Part shown: piece after piece, positions 14,580 through 23,247 of the stretch
How positions within the stretch are numbered: the stretch's first letter is position 1
Layout of the letters: each line of letters opens with the position of its first letter
Assembly: GCA_040765295.1 (NCBI GenBank)
Contig: JAXGSB010000001.1
Coordinates: 1,488,001-1,552,000 of the forward strand
Length of the DNA: 64,000 nt
Source: Scatomorpha sp040765295
Lineage (GTDB): Bacteria > Bacillota > Clostridia > Oscillospirales > Oscillospiraceae
Direction: 5' to 3'
Program-made: the position numbers and the translations under genes
The notes under the pieces: model-generated
Database searches by the model: none
What the model saw: the letters and a program-made list of their open reading frames with translations, nothing else
Told to the model about the DNA's origin: nothing

Positions 14580-14766
14580 AAACCTCTGCCCTGCTCGTGG
14601 AATTCGGCCCATTTAAACCCACAATTTTACCTTGGGTCAGCCAGATCGCTTCGTGGTTTGCAGGCCTCCCGATTCTCGGATGTTGGAAGCAGTAAAGCGA
14701 AGGTGAGGCGTCCCACCTGCAGTCTTCGTGCAGGTTATATTTGGGCCCCACGGCATGGGCGGAGAA
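14580..14766 (+). ncRNA. ssrS: 6S RNA
   Basis: This is a 180-190 nt transcript with the architecture of 6S RNA, the RNA that binds housekeeping RNA polymerase holoenzyme. The ends form the closing stem: CTCTGCCC (14584-14591) pairs with GGGCGGAG (14757-14764). Next inward is TCGTGG with CCACGG, carrying the characteristic GGCAT on the 3' side, then GGCCCA with TGGGCCC. Inside lie a large central bubble and a long apical arm that includes the CCTGCAGTCTTCGTGCAGG hairpin. The end sequences parallel E. coli 6S (CTCTG... and ...GGCATCTCGGAG). A strong intrinsic terminator follows at once. The exact 5' end is not determined. Confidence 0.85.
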
Positions 14767-14797
14767 AGTCGGCGACATTTGTCGCCGACTTTTTTTA
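14767..14797 (+). terminator. Terminator of 6S RNA
   Basis: A 10-bp perfect stem AGTCGGCGAC/GTCGCCGACT with loop ATTT is followed by a run of eight T. It overlaps the end of the convergent lysozyme gene. Confidence 0.9.
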
Positions 14798-15649
14798 CTT
14801 GCTTTCAGGGCTTTCCGGCGGCGCTATCTCCTCGAACATAAGGTTTAAATCGACCTCTGTCTCTATGCCGTCCACCGTCCCCGTCATGGAAAACTGCCAA
14901 ATTATATGTTTATAGTAAAAGTCCGGCCATTCGTCAATTGCACCTATCCAGTAATCGAAGTCCTTGACTCTTTCCAAATCATAGTACTTGTAGCCAAGAG
15001 GTCTGAACATATAGACCATGGGTGTGTAGCCCGCATCTTTTATTATTTCGCTGAACACAAGAGCTGAGGCTGTAAGATTCTCCTTGTTGATATGGGCGCT
15101 CCTCGACCCCTCGAGCCTCATGGGTTCCCAGTCGAAAGCTACAGGAAGGCTTATGTCCTGCTTATAGGGCTTTAAGAGGTTTATAACGAACTGCGCCTCC
15201 TCTGCCGCCTCAACGGCGCCTGTTGCCTGGGAAAAGAAGTAAATTCCTATCTTGAGTCCCGCCTTGCGGGCATTTTTTATATTATCCTCAAAGAATTCAT
15301 CTACCATTATATTGCCCTTGGTGTAGCCTCTGTAGCCGCAGCGTATCAAGGCAAACTCAATTCCGTCGGCCTTGACCTTTTCCCAGTCAATCTCGCGCTG
15401 GTGCTCGGATACATCGATGCCCAGCTTTGTTATATAGCCTTCCCCCTTATACTTGGCTATATTGCCCTCATAATAAAACTCGCTCTTTTTAAAATCCGAC
15501 TTTGGGACTCCCTTGGCCTCCGGAACCCATTCTTTTTCGTGCCCTGTATTCACAAAAACCATGCCCTCGTGCTCGTCGGTACAGGCGGAGAGCGCCATAA
15601 GCATTACGGTAATAATTATTAAAAATATAATGAACTTAATTCTTTTCAA
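14795..15649 (-). CDS. Glycoside hydrolase family 25 lysozyme lipoprotein
   Basis: A 284-aa surface muramidase predicted to cleave peptidoglycan glycan strands. Residues 1-23 are a lipoprotein signal with lipobox LSAC. A linker precedes the GH25 barrel starting at about residue 75 with KLGIDVSEHQREIDWEKVK. The catalytic acid/base region is VAFDWEPMR (Asp/Glu), preceded by IGIYFFSQA. The end of the barrel carries the usual IIWQFSMTGTVDGIETEVDLNLMF. There are no cell-wall-binding repeats, so membrane anchoring replaces wall binding. It is a single gene, convergent with 6S RNA. A role in cell-wall remodelling or defence is likely. Confidence 0.92.
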   Translation of the reverse strand: MKRIKFIIFLIIITVMLMALSACTDEHEGMVFVNTGHEKEWVPEAKGVPKSDFKKSEFYYEGNIAKYKGEGYITKLGIDVSEHQREIDWEKVKADGIEFALIRCGYRGYTKGNIMVDEFFEDNIKNARKAGLKIGIYFFSQATGAVEAAEEAQFVINLLKPYKQDISLPVAFDWEPMRLEGSRSAHINKENLTASALVFSEIIKDAGYTPMVYMFRPLGYKYYDLERVKDFDYWIGAIDEWPDFYYKHIIWQFSMTGTVDGIETEVDLNLMFEEIAPPESPESK

Positions 15650-16007
15650 TTAGATTCTCCTTTCGGAAACTTCTCGAGATAATACCATTTTTTCACTCTA
15701 AAATCAAACTTTGCCCGGGTTTTCACTGCTGTTTGGATAAAACGCCCGCACATGAAGATTTTTTCTTCGTTTTTAAATGGAAGAACAGCAGAGCACAAAC
15801 TATATGCCTTGTGCACTAATTCCCATCTGCTATCTTATCGACAGCGTCTCCCCCTTATGTTTAAGGGAGAGAAAAGAATCGTGTTAAAGCTATAGAAACA
15901 GCTGCCGCAGAATAACAATCTCTCAGTTAAAAAACTTCCGATTTTGCCAGCTCTCTTTACACAAGAGAGCCAAGGGAAAGCGCAAATTATAAGTTTATAA
16001 GCATATA
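15650..16007. other. Intergenic region without a gene
   Basis: About 360 bp. I see no coding region. Two small inverted repeats are present, TCTCCC/GGGAGA near 15850 and GCTCTCTT/AGAGAGC near 15950, neither with a U tract. The upstream part should hold the lysozyme promoter, which I could not place with confidence. Confidence 0.4.
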
Positions 16008-16010
16008 AAG

Positions 16011-16042
16011 CGGCTCCGCTTTTTTGAAGAGGAGCCGTTTTA
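16011..16042 (-). terminator. Terminator downstream of trxB
   Basis: A 7-bp stem CGGCTCC/GGAGCCG with T tracts on both sides. It ends the nrdG-nrdD-ogt-trxB transcript and could work in both directions. Confidence 0.65.
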
Positions 16043-16065
16043 TATCTAATAAATATATTTATATT

Positions 16066-16989
16066 TTATTTTGAATCTAAATATTTTATTGCCTTGGTGG
16101 CGGCGACAGCTCCGTCGGAGACGGCGGTTACAAGCTGTCTCACTTCCTTGCAGCGGCAGTCGCCTGCAACAAAGAGCCCCTCTGTGCCGCTTTCACAGCC
16201 CTCGTCAACATCGAAAAATCCCTGAGCATCGAGCGGAGCTAAAGCCTTAAAAGCTGAATTGGAGGCAAGGTATCCAACCAGAATGAAAAGGCCGCTGATT
16301 TTAATATCTCTTATATCCCCTGTGAGCACATTTTTCACGCTCACAGAGCTTAAGTTCTCTTCTCCGTTTAATGAATGCAGCTCGGAGTTTAAGACCTCTT
16401 CTATATTTGACCTCTTCCGCAGAGCCGAAACTGTTTTCTCTTCGGCTCTGTATTCATCTCTTCTGTGTATTATGTAAACCTTTTTACAGATATCGGACAG
16501 CATCAGCGCTTCCTCTACTGCTGTGTTGCCGCCTCCGACAACGGCGACCTCTTCTCCGGAATAAAAGGCTCCGTCGCAAAGGGCGCAGTAGGAGACTCCG
16601 TTGCCTTGGAAGAAGTCCTCTCTTTCCAATCCGAGAGCTCTCTTCTTTGTGCCTAGAGCCAAAATTACCGCCTGTGAGTGATGCCGCTCTCCGTCGGAAG
16701 TTTTAAGCTCAAAGCATTCGGAGTTTTTCTCAACTTCGATAACCTCTCCAAGCTCAAACTCGGCTCCCAATTCAAAACACTGCCCCATAAGCGCCTCGGT
16801 ATATTCTTCTCCGCTGATCTCGGCTATCGCCGGATAGTTTTGCAGCTTGCCTGTAAGCGCTATCTGTCCGCCGAAATTTCCTTTTTCGATTATCATGCAT
16901 TGCTTTCCCGCTCGGAGGGCATAGAGAGCCGCCGTAAGACCTGCAGGTCCCCCTCCCACAACTATGATATCCCAAAGCATTTTCATCAT
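16066..16989 (-). CDS. trxB: Thioredoxin reductase
   Basis: A 307-aa NADPH-dependent flavoprotein disulfide reductase. The FAD-binding motif VGGGPAGLTAALYALRAGK lies at the N-terminus, the redox motif is CALC (in SYCALCDGAF, near residue 135), the NADPH-binding motif is VAVVGGGNTAVEEALML, and the C-terminal GLFVAGDCRCKEVRQLVTAVSDGAVAA completes the FAD site. The motif is CALC rather than the usual CATC. It is the last gene downstream of nrdG-nrdD-ogt, 53 bp after ogt. With the redoxin domain fused to NrdD, it probably supplies electrons for ribonucleotide reduction as well as general thiol homeostasis. Confidence 0.93.
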   Translation of the reverse strand: MMKMLWDIIVVGGGPAGLTAALYALRAGKQCMIIEKGNFGGQIALTGKLQNYPAIAEISGEEYTEALMGQCFELGAEFELGEVIEVEKNSECFELKTSDGERHHSQAVILALGTKKRALGLEREDFFQGNGVSYCALCDGAFYSGEEVAVVGGGNTAVEEALMLSDICKKVYIIHRRDEYRAEEKTVSALRKRSNIEEVLNSELHSLNGEENLSSVSVKNVLTGDIRDIKISGLFILVGYLASNSAFKALAPLDAQGFFDVDEGCESGTEGLFVAGDCRCKEVRQLVTAVSDGAVAATKAIKYLDSK

Positions 16990-17042
16990 CTTCTCCTAAA
17001 TCTCTTTTATATGCGTCCGGGGATGCAGAGCATCCCCGGCGC

Positions 17043-17345
17043 TTATATTGCGTGTTTTTTCATATCGACCCTGCCGTCGGGCAAGAAGCTTATGCCCTCT
17101 TTGAGAAGTCTTTCTCTTTGGACTTCTATCCCGCCCATGCCGAATCCGGTACTGAGGCTGCCATCTTTAAATACAACTCTGTGACAGGGATATTTTACGG
17201 GATCTTTATTGCTGTGCAGGACAAAGCCGACTACGCGCGAGGCTCTGCTGTTTCCGGCGAGCTGGGCCACCCTGCCGTAGTTCATAACCGAGCCTTCCGG
17301 TATGCTCGCAACAATCTCGTAAATCCGCTCTTTAATCCCGGACAT
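17043..17345 (-). CDS. Methylated-DNA--protein-cysteine methyltransferase, DNA-binding domain only
   Basis: A 100-aa protein that corresponds to the C-terminal domain of Ogt/AGT. It keeps the active-site PCHRVV with the alkyl-acceptor cysteine and the upstream SRASRVVGFVLHSN helix with the base-flipping arginine. Alkyltransferase-like proteins replace this Cys with Trp, so this one may still be a suicide alkyl acceptor for O6-alkylguanine, or it may be a damage sensor. The N-terminal domain of full-length Ogt is missing. The ATG lies one base after the nrdD stop, so it should be translated from the nrd transcript. Confidence 0.88.
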   Translation of the reverse strand: MSGIKERIYEIVASIPEGSVMNYGRVAQLAGNSRASRVVGFVLHSNKDPVKYPCHRVVFKDGSLSTGFGMGGIEVQRERLLKEGISFLPDGRVDMKKHAI

Positions 17346-17346
17346 A

Positions 17347-19737
17347 CTAGGCCTTTACGCTCTCGAGAATGAAGCTTTTTATTGCTCCGGCCCCGGAAAC
17401 TTTGTTTGTTCCCTCGGGCGTCACGCTGACCAGAGTCGGGGCCTGACGAACTCCCAATTTCAGTGCAATCTCCTTGTTTTCCTGGGCATCGAGCTCTTCG
17501 TATTCCACTAAATTATCCTCCAGAAGCTTCCTTGCTATTTTGCAGTTCGGGCAGGTCTTCGACGTGAAGAGATAGATGCCGTTTGCCAAAACTCCTTCGG
17601 CGGAAACCGTACTTTCTTCCTGCTTGCGGCCGTGGTCAAGGCTGTGTCTGTGCTCCTCGATATGGCTGTGGTTGATATCGTATTCCGTACGGTCCTTATA
17701 TTCCTGTGTTTTGCCTGCGTTCCAGTTCTGCACGGGCCTGTAGTAGCCTGTGATTCTGGAGTAGACCTCTGCGGTCTCGCCGCAGCTTGGGCAGTTGAAA
17801 TACTCGCCCGTGAGGTAACCGTGATTTTTGCAGACAGAGTATGTCGGGGACATTGTATAGTATGGCAATGAATAATTCTCGGCTATTGTGCGCACGAGGT
17901 TGGCCGCTGCCTTCCAGTCGGGAAGCTTCTCGCCCAAAAATGCATGGAATACCGTACCTGAGGTGTAGAGCGTTTGGAGTTCGTCCTGAATATCGAGAGC
18001 TTCGAAAATGTCTTCCGTGAAGCTTACCGGCAGATGCGAGCTGTTTGTGTAGTAGGGAGTGCCGCCGGGCTCTGCTGCGGTGATAATCTTCGCAAAACGC
18101 TCTCTGTCGTGCTTTGCAAGCCTGTAGCTTGTACTTTCGGCGGGTGTTGCCTCTAAGTTGAAGAGGTTGCCGTACTCCTCCTGATAGTCGCTCAGGCGGT
18201 CGCGCATATGTGTGAGAACCCTCTTGGAAAACTCCTGGCACTTGGGATCTGTCATGTCGGCTCTTATCCACTTGGCGTTGAGGCCGGCTTCGTTCATTCC
18301 GACCAGGCCTATTGTGGAGAAGTGATTGTCGAGAGTGCCGAGGTAACGCCTTGTGTAGGGATAGAGTCCCTCGTCCAAAAGCTTCGTTATTATTCTTCTT
18401 TTTGTCTCTAAGCTTCTGGCGGAGATGTCCATAAGCTTGTCGAGTCTCTTCATGAAGTCTTCCTCGTCCTTGGAAAGAAATGCAAGCCTGGGCATATTGA
18501 GGGTTACAACGCCGATGGAGCCTGTGCTCTCGCCGCTTCCGAAGAAGCCGCCGGACTTTTTGCGAAGCTCTCTGAGATCCAACCTGAGTCTGCAGCACAT
18601 GCTTCTGACATCGGAGGGCTCCATATCGCTGTTTATATAGTTTGAGAAGTAGGGTGTGCCGTATTTGGCTGTCATCTCGAAGAGGAGCTGATTGTTTTCG
18701 CTGGGGCTCCAGTCGAAATCCTTCGTTATGGAATAGGTGGGTATCGGGTATTGGAAGCCTCTGCCGTTGGCGTCGCCCTCAACCATAATGTCGATGAAGG
18801 CCTTGTTTATCATATCCATCTCTTTTTTGCAGTCTCCGTAGGTGTAGTCCATTTCGCGGCCGCCGACTATTGCCTTCTCATCCTTGAGGTCGTCCGGAAC
18901 TGTCCAATCGAGAGTTATGTTCGAGAAGGGCGCCTGTGTGCCCCAACGGCTGGGCGTGTTAACGCCATAGACAAAAGACTGTATGCACTGCTTGACTTCC
19001 TTGTAGTCGAGATTGTCTTCCCGCACGAAGGGCGCCAGATAGGTATCGAAGGATGAGAAGGCCTGGGCGCCCGCCCACTCGTTCTGCATTATGCCCAGGA
19101 AGTTGACCATCTGGTTGCAGAGCGTTGAAAGGTGCGCAGCCGGTGAAGAGGTTATCTTGCCCGGCACGCCGCCGAGTCCCTCTTTTATGAGCTGTTTTAA
19201 CGACCAGCCTGCGCAGTAGCCCGTGAGCATTGAGAGGTCGTGAATGTGAATATCGGCATTCTTGTGGGCGTTGGCTATTTCGTCGTCATATATCTCGGAA
19301 AGCCAGTAGTTTGCCGTAATGGCTCCGGAGTTGTTCAGGATGAGTCCCCCGACGGAATAGGTGACAGTGCTGTTTTCCTTGACTCTCCAGTCCGTGATGT
19401 TGACATAGGAATTTATGGTGTCTTTATAGTCGAGATAGGTGGACTTCATGTTGCGAAGCTTCTCGCGCTGCTTACGATAGAGAATATAGGCTTTGGCAAC
19501 CGTCTCGTAGCCGCCGCGGGAGAGCACGGCCTCTACGCTGTCCTGAATATCTTCAACACCTATGGCTTCTTCTTCGATTTTGCCCTGAAAATCTGCAGTC
19601 ACCCTGAGAGTGAGAAAGTCTATAACGCTGTCGTTATAGGCTGTGCCTGTGGCCTCAAAGGCCTTTTTTATGGCATCTCCTATCTTGGCAATATTAAATT
19701 CGACGAGTTCGCCGTCCCTTTTTCTTACTTTGTACAT
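17347..19737 (-). CDS. nrdD: Class III (anaerobic) ribonucleoside-triphosphate reductase with fused C-terminal redoxin domain
   Basis: A 796-aa glycyl-radical enzyme that makes dNTPs without oxygen. An N-terminal ATP-cone (about residues 1-90) controls activity. The catalytic barrel follows, with RSMCCRLRLDLRELRKKSGGFFGSG, and the Cys-rich zinc end VCKNHGYLTGEYFNCPSCG. The radical site is RITGYY with Gly at about 664. After a His-rich linker (HSHIEEHRHSLDHG) comes an 80-aa thioredoxin/glutaredoxin-like domain with TCPNC at about 728-732 and the cis-proline QAPTL. Most NrdD proteins end soon after the glycine, so this is a fusion. The start is ATG at 19737, eight bases after GGAGG, rather than the longer reading. 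nrdG precedes it; ogt and trxB follow. Confidence 0.95.
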   Translation of the reverse strand: MYKVRKRDGELVEFNIAKIGDAIKKAFEATGTAYNDSVIDFLTLRVTADFQGKIEEEAIGVEDIQDSVEAVLSRGGYETVAKAYILYRKQREKLRNMKSTYLDYKDTINSYVNITDWRVKENSTVTYSVGGLILNNSGAITANYWLSEIYDDEIANAHKNADIHIHDLSMLTGYCAGWSLKQLIKEGLGGVPGKITSSPAAHLSTLCNQMVNFLGIMQNEWAGAQAFSSFDTYLAPFVREDNLDYKEVKQCIQSFVYGVNTPSRWGTQAPFSNITLDWTVPDDLKDEKAIVGGREMDYTYGDCKKEMDMINKAFIDIMVEGDANGRGFQYPIPTYSITKDFDWSPSENNQLLFEMTAKYGTPYFSNYINSDMEPSDVRSMCCRLRLDLRELRKKSGGFFGSGESTGSIGVVTLNMPRLAFLSKDEEDFMKRLDKLMDISARSLETKRRIITKLLDEGLYPYTRRYLGTLDNHFSTIGLVGMNEAGLNAKWIRADMTDPKCQEFSKRVLTHMRDRLSDYQEEYGNLFNLEATPAESTSYRLAKHDRERFAKIITAAEPGGTPYYTNSSHLPVSFTEDIFEALDIQDELQTLYTSGTVFHAFLGEKLPDWKAAANLVRTIAENYSLPYYTMSPTYSVCKNHGYLTGEYFNCPSCGETAEVYSRITGYYRPVQNWNAGKTQEYKDRTEYDINHSHIEEHRHSLDHGRKQEESTVSAEGVLANGIYLFTSKTCPNCKIARKLLEDNLVEYEELDAQENKEIALKLGVRQAPTLVSVTPEGTNKVSGAGAIKSFILESVKA

Positions 19738-19756
19738 CGATCTATCCTCCATTAGT

Positions 19757-20452
19757 TTATATTCCACGCAGTGAAACAGATTTTACATATTTTTTTGCTA
19801 TATCAAGAAACTCCCGCATTTCGGCCTCGTTGAATTCCTCAAGGCCCTCCGCGTTGAGCAGTTCGCCCGAATCTTTAAAAGCTTGGAGATAGTAATCCTC
19901 TGCGCCCTCTATAAGTCTGCCGATCTCGTGCATTTCCTCAGGCTCGTGTATGCCCTTTACAAGAGTTGTGCGAAACTCATATTCGACTCCGCTGTTTTTG
20001 AGAAGCTCTATTGATTTTCTTATCTGAGCAAGGTCGAAGCTTTTAAGCCCTATAGCCGCCGGATAATTTTCGGGCGAGGCCTTTATGTCCATAGCCACCC
20101 TGTCACAGAGTCCCTTATCCAAAATCTCTTTGAGTCTCTCAGGAAAGCTGCCGTTTGTATCGAGCTTTACTTTAAATCCCAGGGCCTTTATCTCTCTTAA
20201 AAGCTCGGCTGTCTCGGACCATATTAGCGGCTCTCCGCCCGTTACAGCCACCCCTTCCAAGACACCTCTGCGTTTTCTGAGAAAGCCGAGAACTTCTTCC
20301 TTCGAGATTCTTTCTCCCTCTTTAGGATTTTTCACAAGCCTTGCATTGTGGCAGAAGGGACAGCGGAAATTGCATGCGGCCAAAAAAACCGTGGCGGCTA
20401 CCTTCCCCGGATAGTCCAGAAGGGTAAGTTTTTGAAGTCCCGCGATATGCAT
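19757..20452 (-). CDS. nrdG: Anaerobic ribonucleotide reductase activating enzyme (radical SAM)
   Basis: A 231-aa radical-SAM protein that generates the glycyl radical on NrdD. The cluster-binding motif is CNFRCPFC (about residues 27-34), in the context LAACNFRCPFCHNARLV. The GGEP motif (VAVTGGEPLI) and KLDTNG follow. It is longer than the compact NrdG of E. coli and belongs to the clostridial type often annotated as an NrdG-like activase. It is the first gene of the nrd transcript, and its stop is 19 bp before the nrdD start. ATG at 20452 is preceded by a purine-rich AAAGAAGGGGGAAG. Its partner gene directly downstream makes the assignment secure. Confidence 0.92.
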   Translation of the reverse strand: MHIAGLQKLTLLDYPGKVAATVFLAACNFRCPFCHNARLVKNPKEGERISKEEVLGFLRKRRGVLEGVAVTGGEPLIWSETAELLREIKALGFKVKLDTNGSFPERLKEILDKGLCDRVAMDIKASPENYPAAIGLKSFDLAQIRKSIELLKNSGVEYEFRTTLVKGIHEPEEMHEIGRLIEGAEDYYLQAFKDSGELLNAEGLEEFNEAEMREFLDIAKKYVKSVSLRGI

Positions 20453-20529
20453 TCTCTTTTCTTCCCCCTTCTTTAGCTGGAAATCCGCTCCGCGCCACCC
20501 TTACATTTGGGGTTGCTCAGAGCGAGTAA

Positions 20530-20591
20530 ACACAATATATAGTGGTTTAGGGCTTTTGTCAAGGCTTTTTGAAGAATGTATATATTTGTGT
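20530..20591 (-). promoter_or_regulatory. nrd promoter with NrdR-like boxes
   Basis: On the minus strand TTGACA (20562-20557) and TATATT (20539-20534) are spaced by exactly 17 bases. The -10 lies inside ACACAATATATAGTGG (20530-20545), a close match to the NrdR-box consensus. A degenerate second box, ATGTATATATTTGTGT, lies at 20576-20591. Repression by NrdR in response to dATP/ATP is the expected control; no nrdR gene is in the window. Confidence 0.75.
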
Positions 20592-20762
20592 TCCAATGTC
20601 ACCGGATTGATACCTATTCGTCACTCCGATCTTGACTCGGGAAATTTATTTTTACAAATAATAACTCCCGTAAACCTCCCGTTTTATGAGCTCATTCGCG
20701 GAAATATTGTAAACTTTCAGTAAAATTCGTGTCTGTTGCTTTGCTTACTTTTTGTCACGCAT

Positions 20763-20792
20763 TTGACTTGGATTGTTCTTTTGTAGTATAAA
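20763..20792 (+). promoter_or_regulatory. Predicted promoter of the DUF4037 gene
   Basis: TTGACT and TATAAA are spaced by 18 bases. The start site would fall near 20799, 24 bp before the ATG. Confidence 0.6.
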
Positions 20793-20822
20793 ATTTGTGA
20801 AAATTTTTCAGAGGTGGTATAT

Positions 20823-21746
20823 ATGAAAGGCTTGGAACTTTCGAGAAGATATTTCGAAGAAGTCGGCGATAAGGTTTTTAAAGAGAAATTTCCCGAGCTT
20901 TATAGCAGGATGGCTTTCGGCCTTTCGGGGCAGGGCTCGGACTGTCTGGGCTTTGACGATGAATACTCAAGAGACCATGACTTCGGCCCCGGCTTTTGCA
21001 TTTGGCTCACCGACTCAGACTTCGAAAAGTACGGCGCCCAGGTTCAAAATGTCTACGACGAACTCGATGGCGAGTTTATGGGTTTTAACAGAAAAAACAG
21101 GCCCATGAATCCCGGCAGAGTAGGCGTTATGAGAACCTCAGACTTTTTCAGCTTCTTCACAGGCTCGCCCGGAGTTCCCGAGAGCCTTATGAAGTGGAAC
21201 AGAATTCAGGAGCACTTCATGGCAAGCTGCACCTCGGGAGAGGTGTTTAAGGACGAGCTGGGCGAATTTTCGGCGATAAGAAACGCTTTGCTCCCCTGCT
21301 ACCCCGAAGACATAAGGAAGAAAAAACTTGCAGCCAGAGCGGCCTCTATGGCTCAGTCCGCTCAGTACAATTTTCCGCGAATGATGAGAAGAGGCGATAT
21401 CTTCGGCGCAAGGCTTGCTCTCGGTGAATTTCTTACTGCCGCCCTCTCCATGATGTATCTTCTGAACTTCAGATATGAGCCTTTCTATAAATGGCAGTTT
21501 GAGGGCGCGAAGACTCTCGAAGCAATGAGCGATGCCCTCCCTCACCTGCAGAGTATAGCGGCAGGCTCTACCAAGAGAGATGATTTTTATTACAACATCG
21601 AATGTGTCTGCGCCATTGCCGCGAAAGAGCTTAGAAAGCAGAGACTAAGCGATGCGGAAGGCATATATATGGAAGATCACGGCAGGAGCATAATGAGCAG
21701 GATAGAGGACCCGCTTATCCGTTCGCTTCATATAATGGAAGGTTAA
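20823..21746 (+). CDS. DUF4037 domain protein (nucleotidyltransferase-like)
   Basis: A soluble 307-aa protein of the DUF4037 family. The N-terminal part carries a nucleotidyltransferase-like signature: GLSGQGSDCLGFDDEYSRDHDFGPGF holds G-S and the paired acidic residues that would bind metal. The second half is helical and matches the DUF4037 substrate-binding region (SCTSGEVFKDELGEF, NIECVCAIAAKELR). The cellular role of the family is unknown. The ATG at 20823 follows AGAGGTGG at normal spacing, so the upstream in-frame GTG is not needed. It is monocistronic with its own promoter, divergent from the nrd genes and convergent with pgi. Confidence 0.85.
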   Translation: MKGLELSRRYFEEVGDKVFKEKFPELYSRMAFGLSGQGSDCLGFDDEYSRDHDFGPGFCIWLTDSDFEKYGAQVQNVYDELDGEFMGFNRKNRPMNPGRVGVMRTSDFFSFFTGSPGVPESLMKWNRIQEHFMASCTSGEVFKDELGEFSAIRNALLPCYPEDIRKKKLAARAASMAQSAQYNFPRMMRRGDIFGARLALGEFLTAALSMMYLLNFRYEPFYKWQFEGAKTLEAMSDALPHLQSIAAGSTKRDDFYYNIECVCAIAAKELRKQRLSDAEGIYMEDHGRSIMSRIEDPLIRSLHIMEG

Positions 21747-21892
21747 AGAAGAAAATTTCCCCGGAATTGTCTATATTTAATATTTCTGTAACAATTTATG
21801 TGTTTTTTCTGTAACAAATCCCTGATATCCTTAGCGTGCAAGCAAGAAGGGAAGATTCTTTTTCATTTTTCGTTTTGTCCTCATTAAATAAA

Positions 21893-21928
21893 ATACCGTC
21901 CGAGTCAGCTCGGACGGTATTTTGATTT
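21893..21928. terminator. Bidirectional terminator between the DUF4037 gene and pgi
   Basis: A 13-bp perfect stem AATACCGTCCGAG/CTCGGACGGTATT with a TCAG loop has T-rich tracts on both strands and serves two convergent genes. Confidence 0.9.
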
Positions 21929-21945
21929 TATTGTGTCTTATATGA

Positions 21946-23214
21946 TTACAAGAGCTTAAGCAGCCTGAACATGTTTTTCTTATATGCCTCAACTCCCGGC
22001 TGGTCGAAGGGATTTACACCCGATATATATGCAGAGAGTCCGCAGGCAAATTCAAAAAAGCAGACAAGTTCCGCAAAACCCTCTTCGTCTCTTTTCGATA
22101 CCGAAATCTCTATGTTGGGGACTCCGCCTTCTATGTGAGCCTTCCTCACGGCCTTTTTGGCTATATCGTTCACCTCACTGAACCCTCTGCCCGCCAAATA
22201 GTTGAGGCCGTCGTAATCGCCCATCTGGAAGGGGATTTTGAGCTCGTTTAAGGGCTCTTGGAAGCTGACTACAGTTTCGAACATGGTGCGCGGCCCGTCT
22301 TGCACATACTGACCCATAGAGTGGAGATCTGCCGTATATTCTAACGATGCCGGGAATATGCCTATCCCGTCCTTGCCCTCTGACTCACCGTAGAGCTGCT
22401 TCCACCACTCCGCCATATAGCGGAAGCTTGGCTCATAGCAGGCCAAAAGCTCTATGAAATAACCCTTTGAATAGAGCTGCTGTCTCGCAGCGGCGTATTG
22501 CCAAGCCGGATTTTCACCGCCGCCAAGCTTGAGCTCGGACATATAGGCAGCCGCTCTTTTCATCATTTTGTCAATATCCATGCCCGCAACCGCTATCGGC
22601 AGAAGCCCCACCGCCGAGAGCACGCTGTACCTGCCTCCGACATCGTCGGGAACGACAAAGGTGACGAAGTCCTCATAAGCGGACATACTCTTAAGCGCGC
22701 CTTTTTCGGCATCGGTTGTCGCATAGACATGCTTATTTGCCGCCGCTCCATGACGCTTGCGCAGAATCTCGTAAAAAACTCTGAATGAAAGCGCCGGCTC
22801 CAAAGTGGTTCCCGACTTGGAAACCATGTTTATGGCAAAGCTCTTGTCCTCCAGCTCTTTAATCACAGAGTTTATGTAGTCTGCCGAAACGCCCTGCCCT
22901 ACATAGTAGATTTTGGGAGACTTCTCGGCTACACCGTCGGAGAGCATGGAAATTGCCGCTCTTGCCCCCAGATAGGAGCCCCCGATGCCTATAAGCACCA
23001 AGGCGTCATAGTTTTCTCTTATCTTTCGCGCAGCGTTTAGAATCTGGCTCAGCTCGTTTTTTATTATTCTGTCCGGAAGCTCAATCCAACCGGTAAATTC
23101 CGAGCCTGCCCCCGTTTTGCCGACAAGCTCCCTGTGGGCTTTGGATACCGCAGCAAAATCAATTATTGAATTTGGGAAAAATTCCGTTGCTCCGCTTATA
23201 TCAACCTTGAGCAT
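21946..23214 (-). CDS. pgi: Glucose-6-phosphate isomerase
   Basis: A 422-aa cytosolic enzyme that interconverts glucose-6-phosphate and fructose-6-phosphate in glycolysis. The SIS-domain phosphate-binding loop IGIGGSYLGARAAI and SKSGTTLEP are present, along with DVGGRYSVLSAVGLLPIA, catalytic Glu in QLYGESEGKDGIG, and the family signature around EYTADLHSMGQYVQDG. It is slightly shorter than Bacillus Pgi (about 450 aa) but complete. ATG follows GGAGG. A consensus-like promoter lies just upstream and the terminator is shared with the convergent gene. Confidence 0.96.
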   Translation of the reverse strand: MLKVDISGATEFFPNSIIDFAAVSKAHRELVGKTGAGSEFTGWIELPDRIIKNELSQILNAARKIRENYDALVLIGIGGSYLGARAAISMLSDGVAEKSPKIYYVGQGVSADYINSVIKELEDKSFAINMVSKSGTTLEPALSFRVFYEILRKRHGAAANKHVYATTDAEKGALKSMSAYEDFVTFVVPDDVGGRYSVLSAVGLLPIAVAGMDIDKMMKRAAAYMSELKLGGGENPAWQYAAARQQLYSKGYFIELLACYEPSFRYMAEWWKQLYGESEGKDGIGIFPASLEYTADLHSMGQYVQDGPRTMFETVVSFQEPLNELKIPFQMGDYDGLNYLAGRGFSEVNDIAKKAVRKAHIEGGVPNIEISVSKRDEEGFAELVCFFEFACGLSAYISGVNPFDQPGVEAYKKNMFRLLKLL

Positions 23215-23247
23215 TTAAAACACCTCCAAAGATGTTGATTTAATCAA

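Noticed and set aside
17696..18598. A 300-codon minus-strand frame rich in Arg, His and Gln
   Set aside because: It is a frame shadow of nrdD, with the odd composition typical of a shifted coding frame.
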